Shown: one piece after another, positions 1 to 12,851 of the stretch
How the letters are laid out: every line of letters begins with the position of its first letter
Numbering within the stretch: the first letter of the stretch is position 1
DNA from: Pleurodeles waltl
Taxonomy: Eukaryota > Chordata > Amphibia > Caudata > Salamandridae
Reading direction: 5' to 3'
Length of the DNA: 64,000 bases
NCBI RefSeq assembly: GCF_031143425.1
Contig: NC_090445.1
Location: 819,180,817 to 819,244,816 of the forward strand
Notes under the pieces: generated by a model
Seen by the model: the letters and a program-made list of their open reading frames with translations, nothing else
What the model was told of the DNA's origin: nothing
Database searches by the model: none
Program-made: the position numbers and the translations under genes

Positions 1-27
1 GTTAAAATGCATCAATATCAGGCTCCA

Positions 28-320
28 GGGGTGCAGATAACTCTTAATCTCCCAAAAAGCAAAAAAGAGTACCAATAGGTGACTACAAAAAAGCAATAGG
101 CAGCCTCAGAGGATTTCCTAAATCACAGAACCGCTGACCAATTAAGTGTTCAGCTGAAAAATCCAGAACATTTCTTTCCTGTACTTACCAGCTCTAAATA
201 TATTAGACAGATTCAAAACCTTTAGATTTAAATATATAGAAAGAAATGCTTGCATCTATCAATGTCCTTTGAAACGTTTTCCTCCTCTCTAAATCCAGGT
301 TACAAGGCAGTCTGCTCCAG
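28..320 (+). repeat. direct repeat copy 1 flanking Penelope-like RT remnant
   Basis: This stretch matches 1404-1690 in the same orientation, with scattered differences. Shared landmarks in order are a 'ggggtgca' start, 'ctcccaaaaag', a 'gaggattt' block, a 'aaatccagaac' block and a 'ctctctaaatccag/acg' block. The two copies lie about 1.38 kb apart and bracket a piece of Penelope-like reverse transcriptase. They could be the pseudo-LTRs typical of Penelope-like elements, or a partial tandem duplication of the element. The alignment was read by eye. Confidence 0.5.
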
Positions 321-489
321 AAGACTTCTAACTCCGAAATACCAAACTCAAAGTTTTTTTCCACAGCAAAGAAGAAACTTCAGGACTCACAATAAAATCC
401 ACATTTGCCCTCCAACAAGAGAAATGCCCAACGAAGCCCTGACCCTTAAAAAACAGCCATATGTACTATCAACCAACTAAAAAGCAAAA

Positions 490-1000
490 CGGAGGAATAT
501 ATATATCGAATCATCAACATCGTCAATTGAAATCCGTAACATAACTCAAAAATGAAAAGTCAATAGTATACCTGCAGACAAAGGGGTTGCCACAGTCATT
601 AAGGACAAGAATAACTAACTACCTTACAGAAGATCGCCAACAAGTTAATGACTTAATGATTTAAAATGATATTGTATATGATTGCCAACTAACCACTGAG
701 ATGAAAGATGGATTGGCCCAAATGAATTTCAAGTCTAAACCAACAATTCTTCGTGTACTCCTGTAATGTACCTATTGCCTAAGATTCACAAAGAGACAAC
801 TCCCAAAAGCCACTATGGAGAACGTCACCACGTTCTACATTACACGGATGTCCACACGACCTCTTCATAATCCTGCGCGCCGGGCCATCATTGCACCTGT
901 CTTCATGAGCTGCCTCCATGCCAAAGTAACTGTATTCCTCTTTAATCTGGTGATTCATTCTTCTCCCCCTCCATAGCACAACAATGTTTTTGAAGATTTT
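490..1000 (+). pseudogene. Penelope-like element reverse transcriptase fragment
   Basis: Translation of the plus strand, with frame changes, gives landmarks of a Penelope-like reverse transcriptase. A 'PADKG' motif lies at about 571-590, followed by a 'VI.DK' stretch. Then 'MYLLPKIHKE' at about 763-795 corresponds to the family's 'FYxLPKIHK' signature. The intact protein copies element RNA into DNA in the nucleus. Stops and frameshifts are frequent and no catalytic YxDD region follows, so this is a dead, truncated copy. Identification rests on motif recognition only; the subfamily cannot be assigned. Confidence 0.6.
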
Positions 1001-1403
1001 AATGCACTTTCTCTGTCCAACGGCGCGGCCACCTGACGCTGTTCCCGGCTAGATTTTACCTGCTTTCCAGAGATTTGATATAGGCCCAGTTTGGAAGTGA
1101 GGGACAGTTTTTCCTTCCCTTAAGGCCTTCCACATCATAAATTTATATAAGGCACATCCCCATTCACCCATTATGCTATTCTTTGTCAAGCCAATGATTT
1201 TACTTGTTTATTTTCCCAATTTACACCTTCCTTTCGAGAAGGAATTATTTTTCTAACTTTCAAAGGGTGTGTTCCCTGCATACGTACCTTACACACATGA
1301 GTGCTTTCATCGAACTTTGCCATGTTCCCCAACTTCCTCTTCCGTTGTCCCCCATTCCCAGACAAAGACTCACTGTCTTGATGAGACCCCATAATATGAC
1401 GTT

Positions 1404-1690
1404 GTCTCGAGGGGTGCAAAAGATTTTTAAACTCCCAAAAAGGGCCCTAGTAGATAACTACAAAAAGCGCTCCCTGCCTTTAGAGGATTTCTTGAGTCAT
1501 AGATCCTGTGACCCATTAAACAAGTGTGCGGATAACAAATCCAGAACTTTCCAAAATCGTATACTTACCAACTGTAAAAACAGTGGACTTGTTCAAGAGC
1601 TATAAACGTAATTATATAAAGAATTGGTTGGATCTGTCAAGGTGGTGTGAAACCTTTCTCACCTCTCTAAATCCACGTGGTAAGGCTGTC
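1404..1690 (+). repeat. direct repeat copy 2 flanking Penelope-like RT remnant
   Basis: Second copy of the repeat at 28-320. See that entry for the shared landmarks. Sequence after about 1700 does not continue the similarity clearly. Confidence 0.5.
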
Positions 1691-1699
1691 TGCGCCAGG

Positions 1700-3450
1700 A
1701 ACCCTTGCCTTGTTCACAAAGCAGTTCCCTCACACACTGCTGACTGTGCACATTCTCACTTCACAACTTCCTGTCATACATTTGAAGAACGTTTGCTTTC
1801 TCTCTCTGTTGATACAGTGCAATGCAGTTTGTAAAATTTGGCTTTTGAAACAATGTACATATGTTAGACAAAATATTGCTATTTGGATCAACTGATTTGT
1901 TTCTTGTGTTTTGTGCTGATAACAAAGACAGAAGAAACATGTAGCGGGACAGACGAAAACTAGGTGTAGGGCAGCACTGTGGGAGTAGTCTGAGGAAACT
2001 CGATATGCTTCTTAGGCAGTTTTAATTAAAACCAGAGATAACCTATCAGAAATCAGATTATAATCTCACTGTGGGAGAGGGTCATATGGAGTTCGCCCGC
2101 GTGTAGTGCCAACAATGTTTTATAGATATTATACAACCGTTCTGTTTATGAGTTACACCGCAAACAGGTGTTGTAGAATCACACTCGATGTTACAGTTTG
2201 AGGCTGGTAAATTCGGCCACGGACCTAGAAAACTCACTCCGTTTAAGCATATTTTCTGGGTCCCGCTGAAACGATTTTATCACACGAGGTTTTACTGCTT
2301 GAGATTTTCTGCATGTGGAAAAATCACATGCAAATTAATGAGCTGGTAAAATTGAATGTAAACACTGTATGCGCGGAAACTGCATCAACAGGAAATTACA
2401 TCCATACACAGGAAAATTGTCATATAAAAGTGGCAGAAAAATAGTAAGCATTCTCTTTGTTTGGGCGACATCTTGATACTTGTGCTAATTTTGGCAAAGA
2501 GCTTGTATCAACCATTTTCAATCCAAAACAACTTTAACTTTGGTGAACAGTTTGGGTCTTACTACTTGCCAACAGCACCGTGGGTCCTGCAAATTTGAGA
2601 ACATTTAAATGCATAGTGAAGCATTGTGTGCTCCCATCTGTTTGAGGGGAAAAAAGTGGTATGCAACTGGGATCCTGCTGTCAGAGTGTCATGCAGTGTT
2701 TCCGGCCAAATAAACTGGGTCTCATTCTTCGTGGTAAATGTGGATGCTGAAAAGAATCCACTAATTCTCAGGCAGTCCCAATTAACACACAAAATCATGA
2801 GTTAATTTCATTGGCTCCTTTAAACTGTTCTCCTTACTCCTCCTGCACCTGCATAATAGCCGGATGAATGAGAAGTTGTGCTTCATGCATTGCAAGTATT
2901 GAGTAATCTGTGTTTGATCCATGTTTACTATACAAATGGAAAGTGTGTCTTTTATAGAGGCTGTCTGTTATATTCATTCACGTGTGCACGTCTAGAATAT
3001 TCTTTCATAGTGTTTGACAATTTTATTCACAAAAATAGTTTACAATGCTATTTATTCGGCTCATCAGGAGTTAGGCAATACATCTATGTACGAACATTAC
3101 TTGTGTTGTTTGGTGAGCTTTAAAAATTTACAGTCTGCCCCAGGCAGGTGGTACATTTTGGCGCTAATTCCACATGCAGAGAATGTTTCCTCACAACATG
3201 CTGTATTCTTTTTCCATGCATGATAAGTCCGCATGCGAGTGTACCATATAATGTCATGAGAAAAAAACTGCATACAGAAAAATAATAATCTGAGGAGGCA
3301 AAATTAATGCATTCAAATATGTGGTAATTTTGCTTTGTGGAGTTATAATCAGGACCAAATTGTTAAAGTTTAGAAAGTACCAGTGGATTGCTTGTCACAT
3401 GACATTTAATGCCTGACAAAGTTTGTTGGCTTGATCTTTTGGTGTGATAT
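1700..3450. other. no recognised feature
   Basis: A/T-rich sequence with no open frame longer than about 100 codons and no protein family I recognise on either strand. It contains an octamer ATGCAAAT at 2328-2335, which is expected by chance at this scale. Confidence 0.4.
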
Positions 3451-5515
3451 TGGAGGAAACTGAATTTTTAATTGAGAGGGGTGAAAACCCGTCTCAAGCA
3501 ACAGTAACAGTCCTTTTCAGGTTGAGCCACAAAAGTCATTAAATTAACCTGTGCTTAACCGTCTGTTAGCTTGGCACAAAAGCAGTCAGGCTTAACTTAG
3601 AGGCACTGTATTAGGTATTTATGCAATACACAAACAGTAATAAAGTGAAGGCACAACACATGAAAAATCGCACAACAATTAGAAAAACTGAGTAAAAAGA
3701 AATGAATAAAGTTAGACCAAAACTACAAAACCCCATTCAGTAGAACCAGGGGTATGCAATGTTAAGGGTTCAAATATAGCTAGCGCCAAGAAGCAGAAAG
3801 AGCTAACTCTATACCTGACCATGCTAGACCGGGACAAAGTCACATGTGTAAGCCTACCCCGATAGAGTGCAGGCCAGGTACAAGAACAGTTTAATTCCTT
3901 TGAAAAAGATACCTTTTTTGGGTCTGGCACCCAAAGTTCAAAACTCCAGGATTTCACAAGAAGAGCTCCTCTGATGCCATCATAGGATCCAGGACCTTGG
4001 GAGGTACCTCTCTGGGTTCAGGAACTCACTCCAGCAGATACCAGCAGGGCTCAGGCAAGCCCAGTTCCAGGTCCAGACAGGGCCGCCAGATGCATGTCCA
4101 GACAGGGCCAATTACAGCAGGGCAGTTGCAGGGGGTCCTCTAGGCTTGTTGTGTCCCTGTAGCTCAGCACAGGTGATCAGCCAACTGATAGTCACTCTGC
4201 TAGTCCTGGGTTCAAGGAGATGGTCCTCTCTACTTCAAGCAGCAAGGCAGGCCTCAAGAAGCAGGGCACACTTCTGAAGAACAAGACAGGCTTCAGGCTC
4301 AGGGCAGTCCTGTTGTAGCAGCAGGGCAATCCTATGAAAAAGAAGGCAGATGTTAAGCAGCAGTCCAGTCCTCTAAGAAGCAAGGCAGGACTCAAGCAGC
4401 AGAGTAGTCCTGCTTGCAGTACAAGGCAGGAATTCTGAAGTCCACAGGTCCAGGGGTCTACTGAAGAATTGGTCTGAGGGTCCAATATTTATTCCTGGTG
4501 CCAGCTTTGAAGTGGAAACATCTTATGGAGTTTCCCTCTCACAAATGGTTCTGGAATTTATTTTTTCCCTGCCAAGAAATCTGAGGTGACAATAGCCTGG
4601 TGTCAAGTTCCTTATAAGTTATCTGAGACAGCTCCTTTGAAATGTAAGTGGGGCAGGAAACAGCCCAGCCCCTCCCATTCTGGTAGGATGACTATCTCCC
4701 AGCTAAACCCATGTCCTATTGATCACTGTCTGAGCCCAATACGGATTCCTGATGAGGGAGCAATTATCAAGCCTATGAAGCTGGAAACTTCTAGAATTCC
4801 TCAGAAAGTTAAGAGCTGGAAAAATTCTACTTTTTAAAAGTGGCATTTTTAAAATTGTAATCTAAAATCGCAATTTAGCATTAAAGAGGATTTAAAATTA
4901 CAATTAATTTGAGTCCCAACAAGACATTTCTACCTACTCCCAATCAAGTGTTAGCTCTTATTAAATGTAATAAGGTGTCCCAGTGTTATCCTATTGGAGA
5001 AGTGGGCCTTGCAGTAGTGAAAAACAAATGTAGGATGTTTTCACTACCAGGACATGTAAAACTTAAACAAAACATGTCCTACTTTTTAAATAAAATGCAT
5101 GTTGCCATATAGGCTGTTTTGGGTCTACTTTAGGGGTGACATATATATCAAAAAGGGAGGATTAAGCCTGGCAAAAAGAGTTTTGTGCCAGGTCGAATTT
5201 AGTAGTTTAAAATTGCACACAGCCTGCGGAGACACGTTTTAAATGGCTACCTAAATGGTTGGCAAAATAACTGCTGCAGGCCCACTTGTAGCATTTAGTT
5301 TACAGGCCCTGGGTACATGTAGTACCACTGTACTAGGGACTTATAAGTAAATTAAATGTGCCTATTGGGTCAAAGCCAATTTTACCATGTTTTAAGGAGT
5401 GAGCACTTGCACTTTAGCACTGGTTAGCACACAGTTCTAAAAGCCAACAAAAATGGGTTCAGAAAGAAGGACGGGTTAAGGCAAAAAGTTAGGGGTGACC
5501 CTGCCGAAATGTCCA
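3451..5515 (-). mobile_element. LTR-like repeat, Gypsy-type, reverse orientation
   Basis: Read on the minus strand, this 2.07-kb block begins TGGAC (at 5515) and ends TCCA (at 3451), giving short inverted termini. Its start, 'CAGGGTCACCCCTAAC' followed by a 'TTTTTGCC' block, resembles the start of the Gypsy LTR at 57,390 ('ACCCCCTGACTTTTTGCC'). A second copy of the family, same orientation, occupies about 52.3-53.58 kb. Degenerate short repeats of the 'caagcagcagggcagtcct' type occupy 4230-4440. No matching 5-bp target duplication was seen at the proposed ends, so the exact borders are uncertain. No coding potential was recognised. Confidence 0.5.
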
Positions 5516-8500
5516 GCAAATATGACTTTGCAAAACATTCCAAATTCCAAAGATAAAAACTTTGCTGTGCCCAAATTACCAACTACACGCCAACTGCCTG
5601 CCAGCGCACCTTGGCCTAACTTGGTGCTTAGTCCAAAACTGGATTCTATGTAGTTTTCCTCTTCCATGAAATTCCTTTTGCATTGCTTCATCTGATTTTT
5701 TCCATTTTGTGTCATAATACAAATTAAACTTTTAGCTTTTTTAAATGCCTTTTGCTGGGCTAGTAGAGCTTTTATCCTGTATTATTTTTGTACTGTTTTA
5801 GTTGTACATAACATCTCACCCACGTTTCTCCAAAGGTGCTAGTTGCCTAGTCTGCCAATAAGGAGCCATGGCTACCCCTAGGGAAAAAGTATTTGTCCCT
5901 TTGTGGGGCCTTCTGTTTGGGCTCAGCAGGAGCTTAGTGACTGCTTACATGGAGACTGTGAACCCTCTTTCCCCTTTACACAGCCAGTCATATTCCATGC
6001 AATGTACATTGCATTTTTTCTTGTTTACTTTACTTCTTAGGATCACAGAACTTCTATAGAGCCTAGGTTATGGGTTCCAAACCAGATGGCTCCGTCGGCA
6101 GCAATCAGGATTCCTTTGTTCCTGTCAAAATATCTAAAGTAATCACATCACCCTTTCACACAAAAATCTGCCAAACAACGAATGTCATTATCATGAATGG
6201 TAAACTGTGAAATTAAATTTGAAAATAACTAATCATAAATTAGGTGTTCAGAGTAATGTGCCTCTGGCTATATGTTATTAAGGAAGGGGTTTGGTTTATA
6301 TTTTTCATAAGTTTGTGTGCTGTTCAATACGTGTGCTTCCGTTCACTTGGTCACACCATGAATGATTCATGGCAGCTTATTGTTCAGTTCACTGCCTTTC
6401 AGAAAGGCGGGATCATAGTTCTTTTTCTTGTGGTTGCTGATTCTGGGAAAACTAATGCTGAGTCAAAATGATTGCATGGGGAAGAGCTTGTACATATGCC
6501 CAAAATCTAGCAATTCAACACGTTGAGTCAATGAGATAAATCTGGATGTTTTTCTCGATAGCATCTGAGAATGATTCTTATCCAAGTTGCTGTGCCCACC
6601 ATAACACTTTAGAACAATACAATCAGACCACACATAGCAAACACCTTAAATCGTCACCTTGCCAAAACTGATGCATTCCTTGTTTATTATCCCAAATGGA
6701 AATGGAAAACTACAAATGCAAGACGTTCTTGTGAAATGTGCAAGTTATCTTACCAGGAAAGTTGTAATTTCCAGCTAGGAATGAACAAACCCAATGTCAT
6801 GACACGCTTATACACGGGTGTTAGGAAAGAGACACATACGGTTTACAGCATCCTGGATACCTTATTATGATGACAGACACTTAAATAAAGTGTATCTCTG
6901 CCCTTGTCTATCTTTAGTCTCATGGTGGGAGTCTGTCACCCCCCAACCAGCCCTCCAATACTCTTCTATTCCTCCCCCCTTGCTCCATCTTCACTTACCC
7001 TAGCCAAGTTGATTGACTCATCTTCTCCTTCTCCTGTTGCTCATCTTGGAATGCACCACCAGGAGGCGCCCAGACGTAACTAACATCAGGACACTAGTGA
7101 CAATCCAGAGTTGTATAGGGAACGAGGTGAGGTGGGAATAGATTGTCTGATCACTAAATAAAGAGACTTAGCAAAGCATGAGACTTAACAAATCGTTTAA
7201 TGTCCCTGCTTCCAAGATATTGCATGTGAAATGCTTACTGTGATTACTTCCACTTGTACAGTGGTTTTCATGCATGTTTCTCGTGTTAAATTATAATAGG
7301 TTTCGGCTGATTAAACTCATAATGAGGAAATTGCAGAAGGTTGGATCGTTTCCATAACCTTCGGAACGGTCTAAGAATACATATTTTATTAGTAATGCAA
7401 GTAAAAAAATGTTAAAATACCAATATTCTACTTTTATTCTTCAGCAATAAACACTCATGACAGGCTCACCGATACAATGTAACATGATATCTGCTAAAAG
7501 CTAGAGGACCCCACTTCCTCCAAATACCTGCTTTACCTCCTCATTTAGAAGTGGACGATGGTTTTGTTTCCACCAACTGAAATGCTGCTGTATCTACCCT
7601 TGAGAACGCTCTCACATGATGTCAGAAGGCCCACCTGCCTTTTATTCCACCGGACATTCCCCCGGCAGGCTCGAGCTCTTGGAAGCCAGTTTTTAATGCT
7701 CAGGGCTTCGCCTGGTGCCTCTGTCACTTTCCTCAGCACCCTGAGGTTAATTGCAGCAATTAGGAGGAGGCTTCAAGAGAGAGAAGGAGGGAGGAGGAAG
7801 TTGGAGAGATGGTGATCAAAGGGGGATAAGAGAAAGGGAAGAGAGAATGGATTTATGGAAATAAAGAAACTGTGCAAGGAGACGAAAGCAGTGAGGCTAG
7901 TTTGAGCATTTGTGCCAGGGCTGCTTTTGGTTCCAAACTCCTTCCATGGACCTAAGCAGAGGAACAGAGGGGCATTTCGTTATTACTGGTCACAAGTGGT
8001 TCTCTGAAGACAGGAAAAAAAATGTCCCCTTTGGAATGGCAGAGCAGCATACTTGTTTGTGTCAAAGCAACTCTGGCTATGACAGGGGCAGCAGTTTAGT
8101 GAAACACGGATCCAACTGCAAACTCGGTGTCATTGGTCCATCGCTGCTGGGCCAGCAAGGGTGGTGCTTCTTCAGGTTTAGCCACTTGATAACCCATCCA
8201 TTATATTATTAATGAGGCTGTTAGCCTTGCCTGTTATATAATCGGGAGTAACAGACCCTGTAAAAGAAAAGGGATGAACTTCCAGAAAGGTTTGTCTTTG
8301 GTGAGCCTTTAGATTGCTATTGGTCATTTGTCTCGCCAAAATAGTAGGTTTGGCAAGAAAAGCACAATTACTAGCTACCAAGCTGGAATTCCTGAGATCG
8401 ATAAGCCCATGTGAAGTTGCTAGGGAGAGTGTTTACTGGCTCGTTAGATCTAATGCATAACAACAGTTTATTAAAACACGCATACATGTAAATTTAAATC

Positions 8501-9051
8501 TTGTATTACACTACAGCAAGTTGGTTTGAAGAGCACTGAGCTGCCCCTTTCAATTAGTTCTAGCTGTGCAACCTGCCTTAAATTATGATGGGGTTGCTCA
8601 GTCCATCGTGGGTACCTCTAGTAATTGATGCAGCACTTTGCACAATGTACATTTCTGGTTCAAATCTAAGCACAGGCTGCACTCAAGTGGGTAGACCTTA
8701 GTTCCACACACAACAATCACTACATTTCAATAACGTGAAGCACATTGGCCCCACAAGTATAACAGAAAGTACTGGATTTTTAAACCATGAATGTGAATTA
8801 AAGAATTAGCAAAGCCACACATCCAATATTAGTTTTAATTCAGTAGTCATTACAAGAATGCATTAGTCAATGTAATTTAAACCATTTCAAATCATAAGCG
8901 CAAAGAGAAACTGTTATAAAGGTGTCCCAAAAAGAAAAGTCAAGTCATTGTCCCAAGAACAGAAAACCCTACTCAACTACTAAGGGAAAGTCAGGAAGGT
9001 TGGGGAGACCTCTGACAAGAGGTGTCAGGGTGGAAATCCACTGAAAAGCTA
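5516..9051. other. no recognised feature
   Basis: About 3.5 kb with only short open frames and no motif of a known protein or retroelement that I could recognise. A purine-rich tract lies at 7765-7880. The region may hold very old, unrecognisable repeats. Confidence 0.35.
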
Positions 9052-9563
9052 ATGGCCTGATTACAAGAACGGTGGTCGTAAGACCGCTGTACCCCCAGTG
9101 GCGGACTGACAGCCACATCCTCGGCGGTCTGCCTGCCAGATTATGATGCTGGTGGTCAGACTGCCACAAGACTGTTGCTACCGCCAGGATTGTGGACCCC
9201 ACACGTTAGTGGCAGTGAAAGCCGTGGTCAAGCACGGTGGTGCCGATGTCGGCACTGCCATGCTGATCACAACTTGCCTTTGATGGCGGGGACGCCGCCA
9301 TGAAAATGCTGGCGGAAAGGCAGAAACAAGGCCATGGGGGCCCCTGCACCGCTCATTCTCATGTCATGGGCAGTGCAGAGGCCACCCTGTCAGCACAGTC
9401 GGAATGGGCACTGTATGCAATGGCAACAGTGCGCTATTGCAACTGTGCTGGCGGTGCAGACAGTGCAGCGGCATTGACCTCGGCTCTCCCTTAGAGTTGA
9501 AGCCAAAGCCGCTGCCCTGTCTCTGCCATCCGGCCTGGCAGAAACATTATAATACAGAGGTCG
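9052..9563. mobile_element. degenerate non-autonomous Harbinger-like element
   Basis: The left end 'GGCCTGATTACAAGAACGGT' matches the ends of Harbinger copy A and of the MITE at 53,705. The interior is rich in 'ggcggt/accgcc'-type words like the other Harbinger elements here. The right end is less clear: its reverse complement reads about 'CTCTGTATTATAATGTTTCTG', a decayed version of the same end. No open gene is present. Borders are approximate and the target duplication is not evident. Confidence 0.45.
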
Positions 9564-9579
9564 GGTCAAATATAGAGAG

Positions 9580-10690
9580 TAAACTGTGATATTAAAACCA
9601 CCAGAAGAGAATTACAGTACAAAATAAAAAGAGAATCTTACTTGTGTTTGGGCAGTTTAGAAATTCAAAACCTATTTTTGGGATCGGAAGTATGATGTGT
9701 ACACAGAGTATACGCCAACAGTCTACTTATTAGGAGGTAATGGCTTAGGTAAAGCTTCTAATCAGATAGTACGAGTATTGTCTAAATTACACGAATATAA
9801 CATGACGGTAAAAAATGAGGCAGCAAAAATCCAGAATTCCCATTGTAAAGGAGTACCCTGATTGTGATGACATAGAACATGTGGTTGCACCTATTGATGC
9901 TGCCCATTAGTACACTGGGGTTTGTGCATAGTTAGAATGGCTTGAGGCTTTTGAGGAAGATGTTGTTTACCAACAGCTAGTCACTATCTATATCTGCAAA
10001 GGTTGGCCTTATAAAAGACATTTCAATGGGAAAATTAAAATGTTTGTCCTAATTTATTCAGAACTCACTTTTCAAATTTGGTATTGGAGAAAGACATGAT
10101 TAGATTGTTCCACCCAAGGGTCTTCATAATGCTTTGATCAAATTTGCATTCGAGGGTCATTTAGGTATAACAGCGGCATGCAAAAAATGTAGCTAGCTTT
10201 ACTGGTGGCCACATATGGACACTCAAGTGAAATCTGACTGATAATTGCAAAGAATTTTTGTGCTCTGACAAACGCTCAAAAACACCAAAGAGACCACTTT
10301 TTCTGGTGCCGCTTCACAATGGACCTTATGAAAAACGAGCTTTGTATTTTTTCCAGTCCATTCGAGCTTTTAAGCTATCATATGAAATACTTGATTGTTT
10401 TCGTAGATTATTTTTTTAAAGAATTTTATTTTTCATTTGTTGATTCACAAAGCCACACAGAATGTAAATACATTCCCAAATGTCTTGTGGAATGCTCAAA
10501 CCATTTTCTAAAGGAAAACATTCAAACAGCATTGTCTGCTGGCTTGAATATAAAAAACTTTCAGAGTAACAAAATCTTGCCATATCTTACATCTCCCCAT
10601 TGTATGACTGGTGTAATTCCTTTCAAGTTATTGAGGGGGAGAGAACCAAAAACAAAACTGTTAACTAATTAGTTAAAAAAATAAGTCAAT
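9580..10690 (+). pseudogene. decayed Ty3/Gypsy pol fragment (RNase H end to integrase)
   Basis: Plus-strand translation across several frames shows the order expected for the 3' half of Gypsy pol. First comes an RNase H/connection end with 'LSKLHEYNMTVKNEAAKI' near 9777-9835. Then a zinc-binding-region signature 'EGHLGITAACKK' with 'YWWPHMD' follows near 10,150-10,220. The integrase start comes last, with 'PLHNGPYEKRALY' and 'YLIVFVDYFFKE' near 10,300-10,430. Here the order is RNase H then integrase, the conventional Gypsy order, unlike the element at 60.9 kb. Frames are broken repeatedly, no complete catalytic triad is visible and no LTRs were found nearby. Dead fragment. Confidence 0.6.
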
Positions 10691-10739
10691 CAACAGCTAA
10701 CGCCACAGTTAGAGATCTGATGGATATTGATCTGTAAAC

Positions 10740-11568
10740 ATAATGGAAAACAGGATAAAAAGGCAAAAGGGTGTTAAGTGAAGAAACAAGGAGGGATAAA
10801 CATCTGACCATTGTTGGATATTATGGTCCTATAATGGAAGACCCATACTGGGTTTAGGAGCTGAATCTGGAGCTAGCGTTGTTTCAAAATCCCATAAAAT
10901 TGAGCAGCGGGGGGTGGGGGCTTTGGAGGTTTTAATATTATCAGGAGTCAGTGGGACATAAAGAATCACTTAAAAAACTCACTGGGTAGGGATTCATAAG
11001 AAACCTCAGAAATGGAGAAGAATCTCAAGGAACTGATTAAACATTGTAGACTGGCTGAAATTTGGAGAGTTGGTACATCTCTTTCAATCCAGTCTTACAT
11101 GCTCCTGTAGGTAATATAAGCCAGTCAAAATTACTTTTTTTTTACTTTATCCTGGTTAAAATGTACAGAAGCTGAAATACTCCCTCCAATTTTATCACAT
11201 CATGCTCCGATCACAGTAAAGATTAATCTTGAGGAATTGTGACTAATAGTATAATCAATAAACAAAACCTTAATGGATAGTGGATCTCTCTACAATAGTG
11301 ACTCAAGAGGTACAAAGTAGGATCTCTGGTTTAGCACAACATTTTTTCTCAATGTAATAAGTGCTCTGTTATAGAGGTCTTTATAAAGAAAACTTTTAAA
11401 GCATAAGTGCACGAAATACTACTATTAGGGAAAAACCTTCCTAAAAATGAGCAGGAGGAGAGGGAACATTTGGAAGTACAATTGAAGGCAGTTTATTAAT
11501 CAAGAAAAAACAATCCAACATCAGAAAATGCTTCAAAACACAATTGAGCTAAGGCTAAAGTACATTAA
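10740..11568 (+). pseudogene. LINE (L1-like) copy A, part 1: endonuclease region of ORF2
   Basis: Broken plus-strand frames show an apurinic-endonuclease-type domain. 'LTIVGYYGPIMEDPYW' lies near 10,800-10,850. Later, 'CRLAEIWR' and 'ILPPILSHHAPITVKI' near 11,045-11,220 correspond to the 'D.WR...SDHAP' end of the domain. The reading resumes at 31,977 beyond Harbinger copy A and again at about 37,880. All three parts share strand and order, so they are one LINE copy split by later insertions. The intact enzyme nicks target DNA and reverse transcribes LINE RNA. The 5' border is uncertain. Confidence 0.6.
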
Positions 11569-11829
11569 GGGTCTCATTACAAGTTTGGGGGTGGCGGTCC
11601 ATGGCGATATTCACAACAGAATACAGCTATAGCACTGCCAGCACTGTCACTGCGGTCTGGCTGCCACAGATGACGGTTGCCACCTGTAGGCCATTTTCTG
11701 TCAGAGAGATTACGAGGTTGCACACTGCCAAGGTTTCCTCCACGGTCTCACCACCGTGGAAACCCAGGCGGAAATCAATTGCATAAAAGGAGACACACCG
11801 TCAGGAAGCCATACTCATATGGAGGCTCC

Positions 11830-11905
11830 ATGGAACCAGAATTACACATCTTACCACGGCTCTTGCTCGCCCAAAGACTTTGGAATCTGCGACAACAACA
11901 GCACC
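11830..11905 (+). pseudogene. Harbinger A transposase, putative first exon
   Basis: The ATG opens 'MEPELHILP', the same nine residues as the first exon in copy B (22,011). It ends at a consensus donor, GTAAGT (11,906-11,911). The main exon begins at 17,447 after 'ccacatag'. The length here (76 nt) leaves phase 1, whereas the main exon needs phase 2. This copy therefore has an indel, consistent with the decay elsewhere in its transposase. Confidence 0.5.
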
Positions 11906-11989
11906 GTAAGTACGGACTCCTACCTGGTACTGTTGTATATTGTCAATTTTTGTACACTCACACATCAGACATTCAGGAAGGGGGTGTGC

Positions 11990-12215
11990 GGGCGACACTC
12001 ACACATTACTGCACACTGACATGCACAGTCACATACAGTCACACACACTCGCATATACACAACAAAACACCATGGCAACCAAACACATACACACATCACA
12101 AACACACACTCGTACACATGAAAACACTGCACAGGTCCACACTCACACAGTACCACGCAGCACCACAACACGTCACAAACACAACACAACCACACCATCT
12201 CCAAACACTTAGCAG
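11990..12215. repeat. AC-rich low-complexity tract
   Basis: A degenerate (CA)n-type stretch, dominated by 'acacac' and 'cacatac' words, inside the left arm of Harbinger A. It opens long but meaningless Thr/His-rich frames on both strands. Confidence 0.7.
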
Positions 12216-12851
12216 GGACCCACAGGAGACACTATCAAGTGACACATCACATACATTGTAATGTAACACCAACAGGCAAAAAATACATACAACTATACAA
12301 TAATACTACTTACCGATCACCTTACCAAGAACACTGTATCTAACATTTCATGCGCATAGCATGCACACAGTCAAAGCACACAAAGCCACGCAGCACACCA
12401 ACAAATACATCTCAACACAAACAAAACATAATACCAACACAAACAAAACCTCTTGAACATACAAATGTCCATCACACAACACATACCATATCACTTTAAG
12501 ACAAAAGCACTGCACACAACCTCACATACTGCCTAAACAACACATGTAGCCCAAGCAGAACACACACATACAGACACACATGTCAGTCAGGAACAACTCC
12601 ATACTAGGGAAAGAAATGCATGACAAAGATGTAACCAGGAAACCAACTACATGTTGGTTCAAGTAATTATTAACTTCACAATTTTGGTAAATTACAAAGG
12701 CCGTAGGCCAGTCCTTTTTTTCAATAGTCTGTATGCACACGGTGCACAGATGTGTGCCCCGAACTTGACTCCTGACTACAATGTAACCTCCACAGGTAGG
12801 GGCATCAATGGGGCAGGAAGGCACCTCAGGGGTTATCTGGAGGGGTTGGGT

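Noticed and set aside
2328..2335. Octamer ATGCAAAT as an enhancer element
   Set aside because: An 8-bp word is expected by chance in 64 kb and nothing nearby suggests a promoter or conserved block.
7558..7815. 85-codon plus frame ending in an Arg/Glu-rich stretch
   Set aside because: Short, in purine-rich DNA, with no recognisable domain and no splice or promoter context.
11677..12261. 194-codon Thr/His-rich plus frame in the AC-rich tract
   Set aside because: Low-complexity translation of (CA)n-type DNA, with no similarity to the corresponding part of copy B beyond the first exon.
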